Below are positions 63,493 to 64,000 of a stretch of DNA of 64,000 bases, in pieces (the first letter of the stretch is position 1; every line of letters begins with the position of its first letter). The translations under genes and the position numbers were made by a program. Source of the DNA: Flavobacterium cupreum (GTDB lineage Bacteria; Bacteroidota; Bacteroidia; Flavobacteriales; Flavobacteriaceae); assembly GCF_003996965.1 (NCBI RefSeq), contig NZ_QWDM01000007.1:186001-250000 (forward strand), given 5' to 3'. A model generated the notes under the pieces. The model saw nothing but the letters and a program-made list of their open reading frames with translations, did not search any database and was not told the DNA's origin.

Positions 63493-64000
63493 ATGAGAAA
63501 AAATATTTTAGTGATAGGAGGAACAGGATTAGTGGGGAAAGTCATCTTACGTTTGCTTCAAGGCAGAAATCCTGACTATACTTTGTTTATTGGAAGTCGC
63601 CATCCGGGAAAAGCAAGCAGTAATTTAGTTATTGATGTTACTAATCCCAAAACTTTCGATTGTATTATACACCATAGAATCGATTTGATTGTAATGTGTA
63701 CCAAGGATAGTAATGATAAGATCTTACAGTTTGCGATAAAAAATAAACTGGATTATATTGATATTACAAAACCAACTCCGGATTTAACTTTAGCGTACAA
63801 TTTAGCACAGGAAAATAAGCAAAAAGTAGAGAGTAGGATTGTTTTTAGTTCCGGCTGGATGGGCGGTATCGTAGGCAGTTTGGTTGATTTAATGGAGCCG
63901 GATAAAGATCAAATTCAGGAAGCTAGTGTGTATATTTATTATTCTGTTAAAGATCAGGCAGGGAAAAGCTCTGCTAATTTTTTAGCCGAAAATGTATGTA
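63493..64000 (+). CDS. NAD(P)-binding saccharopine-dehydrogenase-like protein, 3' end outside window
   Basis: The reading frame runs past the right edge; 169 codons are visible. MRKNILVIGGTGLVGKVIL is a classic Rossmann dinucleotide motif (GGTGLVG), followed by FIGSRHPGKA, an IDVT segment and YIDITKPTPDLTL, the pattern of the saccharopine-dehydrogenase NADP-binding group. Substrate is unknown. It lies 62 bp after the Crp-family gene on the same strand, with its own -7-like box. Confidence 0.82.
   Translation, partial: MRKNILVIGGTGLVGKVILRLLQGRNPDYTLFIGSRHPGKASSNLVIDVTNPKTFDCIIHHRIDLIVMCTKDSNDKILQFAIKNKLDYIDITKPTPDLTLAYNLAQENKQKVESRIVFSSGWMGGIVGSLVDLMEPDKDQIQEASVYIYYSVKDQAGKSSANFLAENVC

Overview
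The window looks like the chromosome of a Flavobacterium-type member of the Bacteroidota, close in layout to Flavobacterium johnsoniae. The evidence is low-GC DNA, several promoters with a TAnnTTTG -7 box, almost no Shine-Dalgarno sequences, paired SusC/SusD outer-membrane systems, many SPII lipoproteins and LytTR regulation. I see no transposase, phage gene, CRISPR array or tRNA. The first gene is cut by the left edge and the last by the right edge.

Region 1 (1-12.5 kb) is mixed housekeeping. It holds the C-terminus of a hybrid histidine kinase, a DEAD-box RNA helicase, formimidoylglutamase (hutG) and imidazolonepropionase (hutI) on either side of an oppositely oriented coiled-coil membrane protein, a glutamine-cyclotransferase lipoprotein, the small SRP RNA (ffs), an SDR oxidoreductase, a lipoprotein, an orphan gene between two ~235-bp direct repeats, a small membrane protein and a GAF histidine kinase.

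Region 2 (12.6-37.5 kb) is dominated by a chitin utilisation locus. A structured-RNA candidate and transaldolase come first. Then follow a NagP-like GlcNAc permease, a LytTR two-component pair, SusC/SusD pair I, lipoprotein chitinase ChiB (GH18), SusC/SusD pair II, a glucosamine-6-phosphate deaminase fused to a PIG-L deacetylase domain, a GH20 hexosaminidase, and the large two-catalytic-domain chitinase ChiA. The gene order matches the known F. johnsoniae ChiUL. The likely flow is: ChiA cuts chitin outside the cell, the SusCD pairs import oligosaccharides, ChiB and GH20 reduce them to GlcNAc, NagP carries GlcNAc inward, and the fusion enzyme feeds fructose-6-phosphate to glycolysis. A conserved 53-nt element lies about 80 bp upstream of each susC.

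Region 3 (37.7-51.9 kb) is accessory. It has two secreted beta-barrel-like proteins divergent from an XRE regulator, a DUF3592-like protein, a TlpA-like thioredoxin, an ABC-F ATPase with a degenerate second Walker A, a second SusC/SusD operon ending in a secreted amidohydrolase, a 57-aa lipoprotein, a RibD-C/DHFR-like protein and an unrecognised membrane/coiled-coil protein.

Region 4 (52-64 kb) is housekeeping: pyrR, a small conserved protein, pyrB, a STAS-like protein with rnz, pdxH, a CAP-domain lipoprotein, a sixA-ppk-ppx polyphosphate cluster, a TMEM175-like channel, a lipoprotein, a Crp-family regulator and a partial NAD(P)-binding protein.

The intergenic DNA is unusually repetitive: nested-hairpin elements, REP-like hairpins, and several different tandem repeats with a 7-bp period immediately before start codons.
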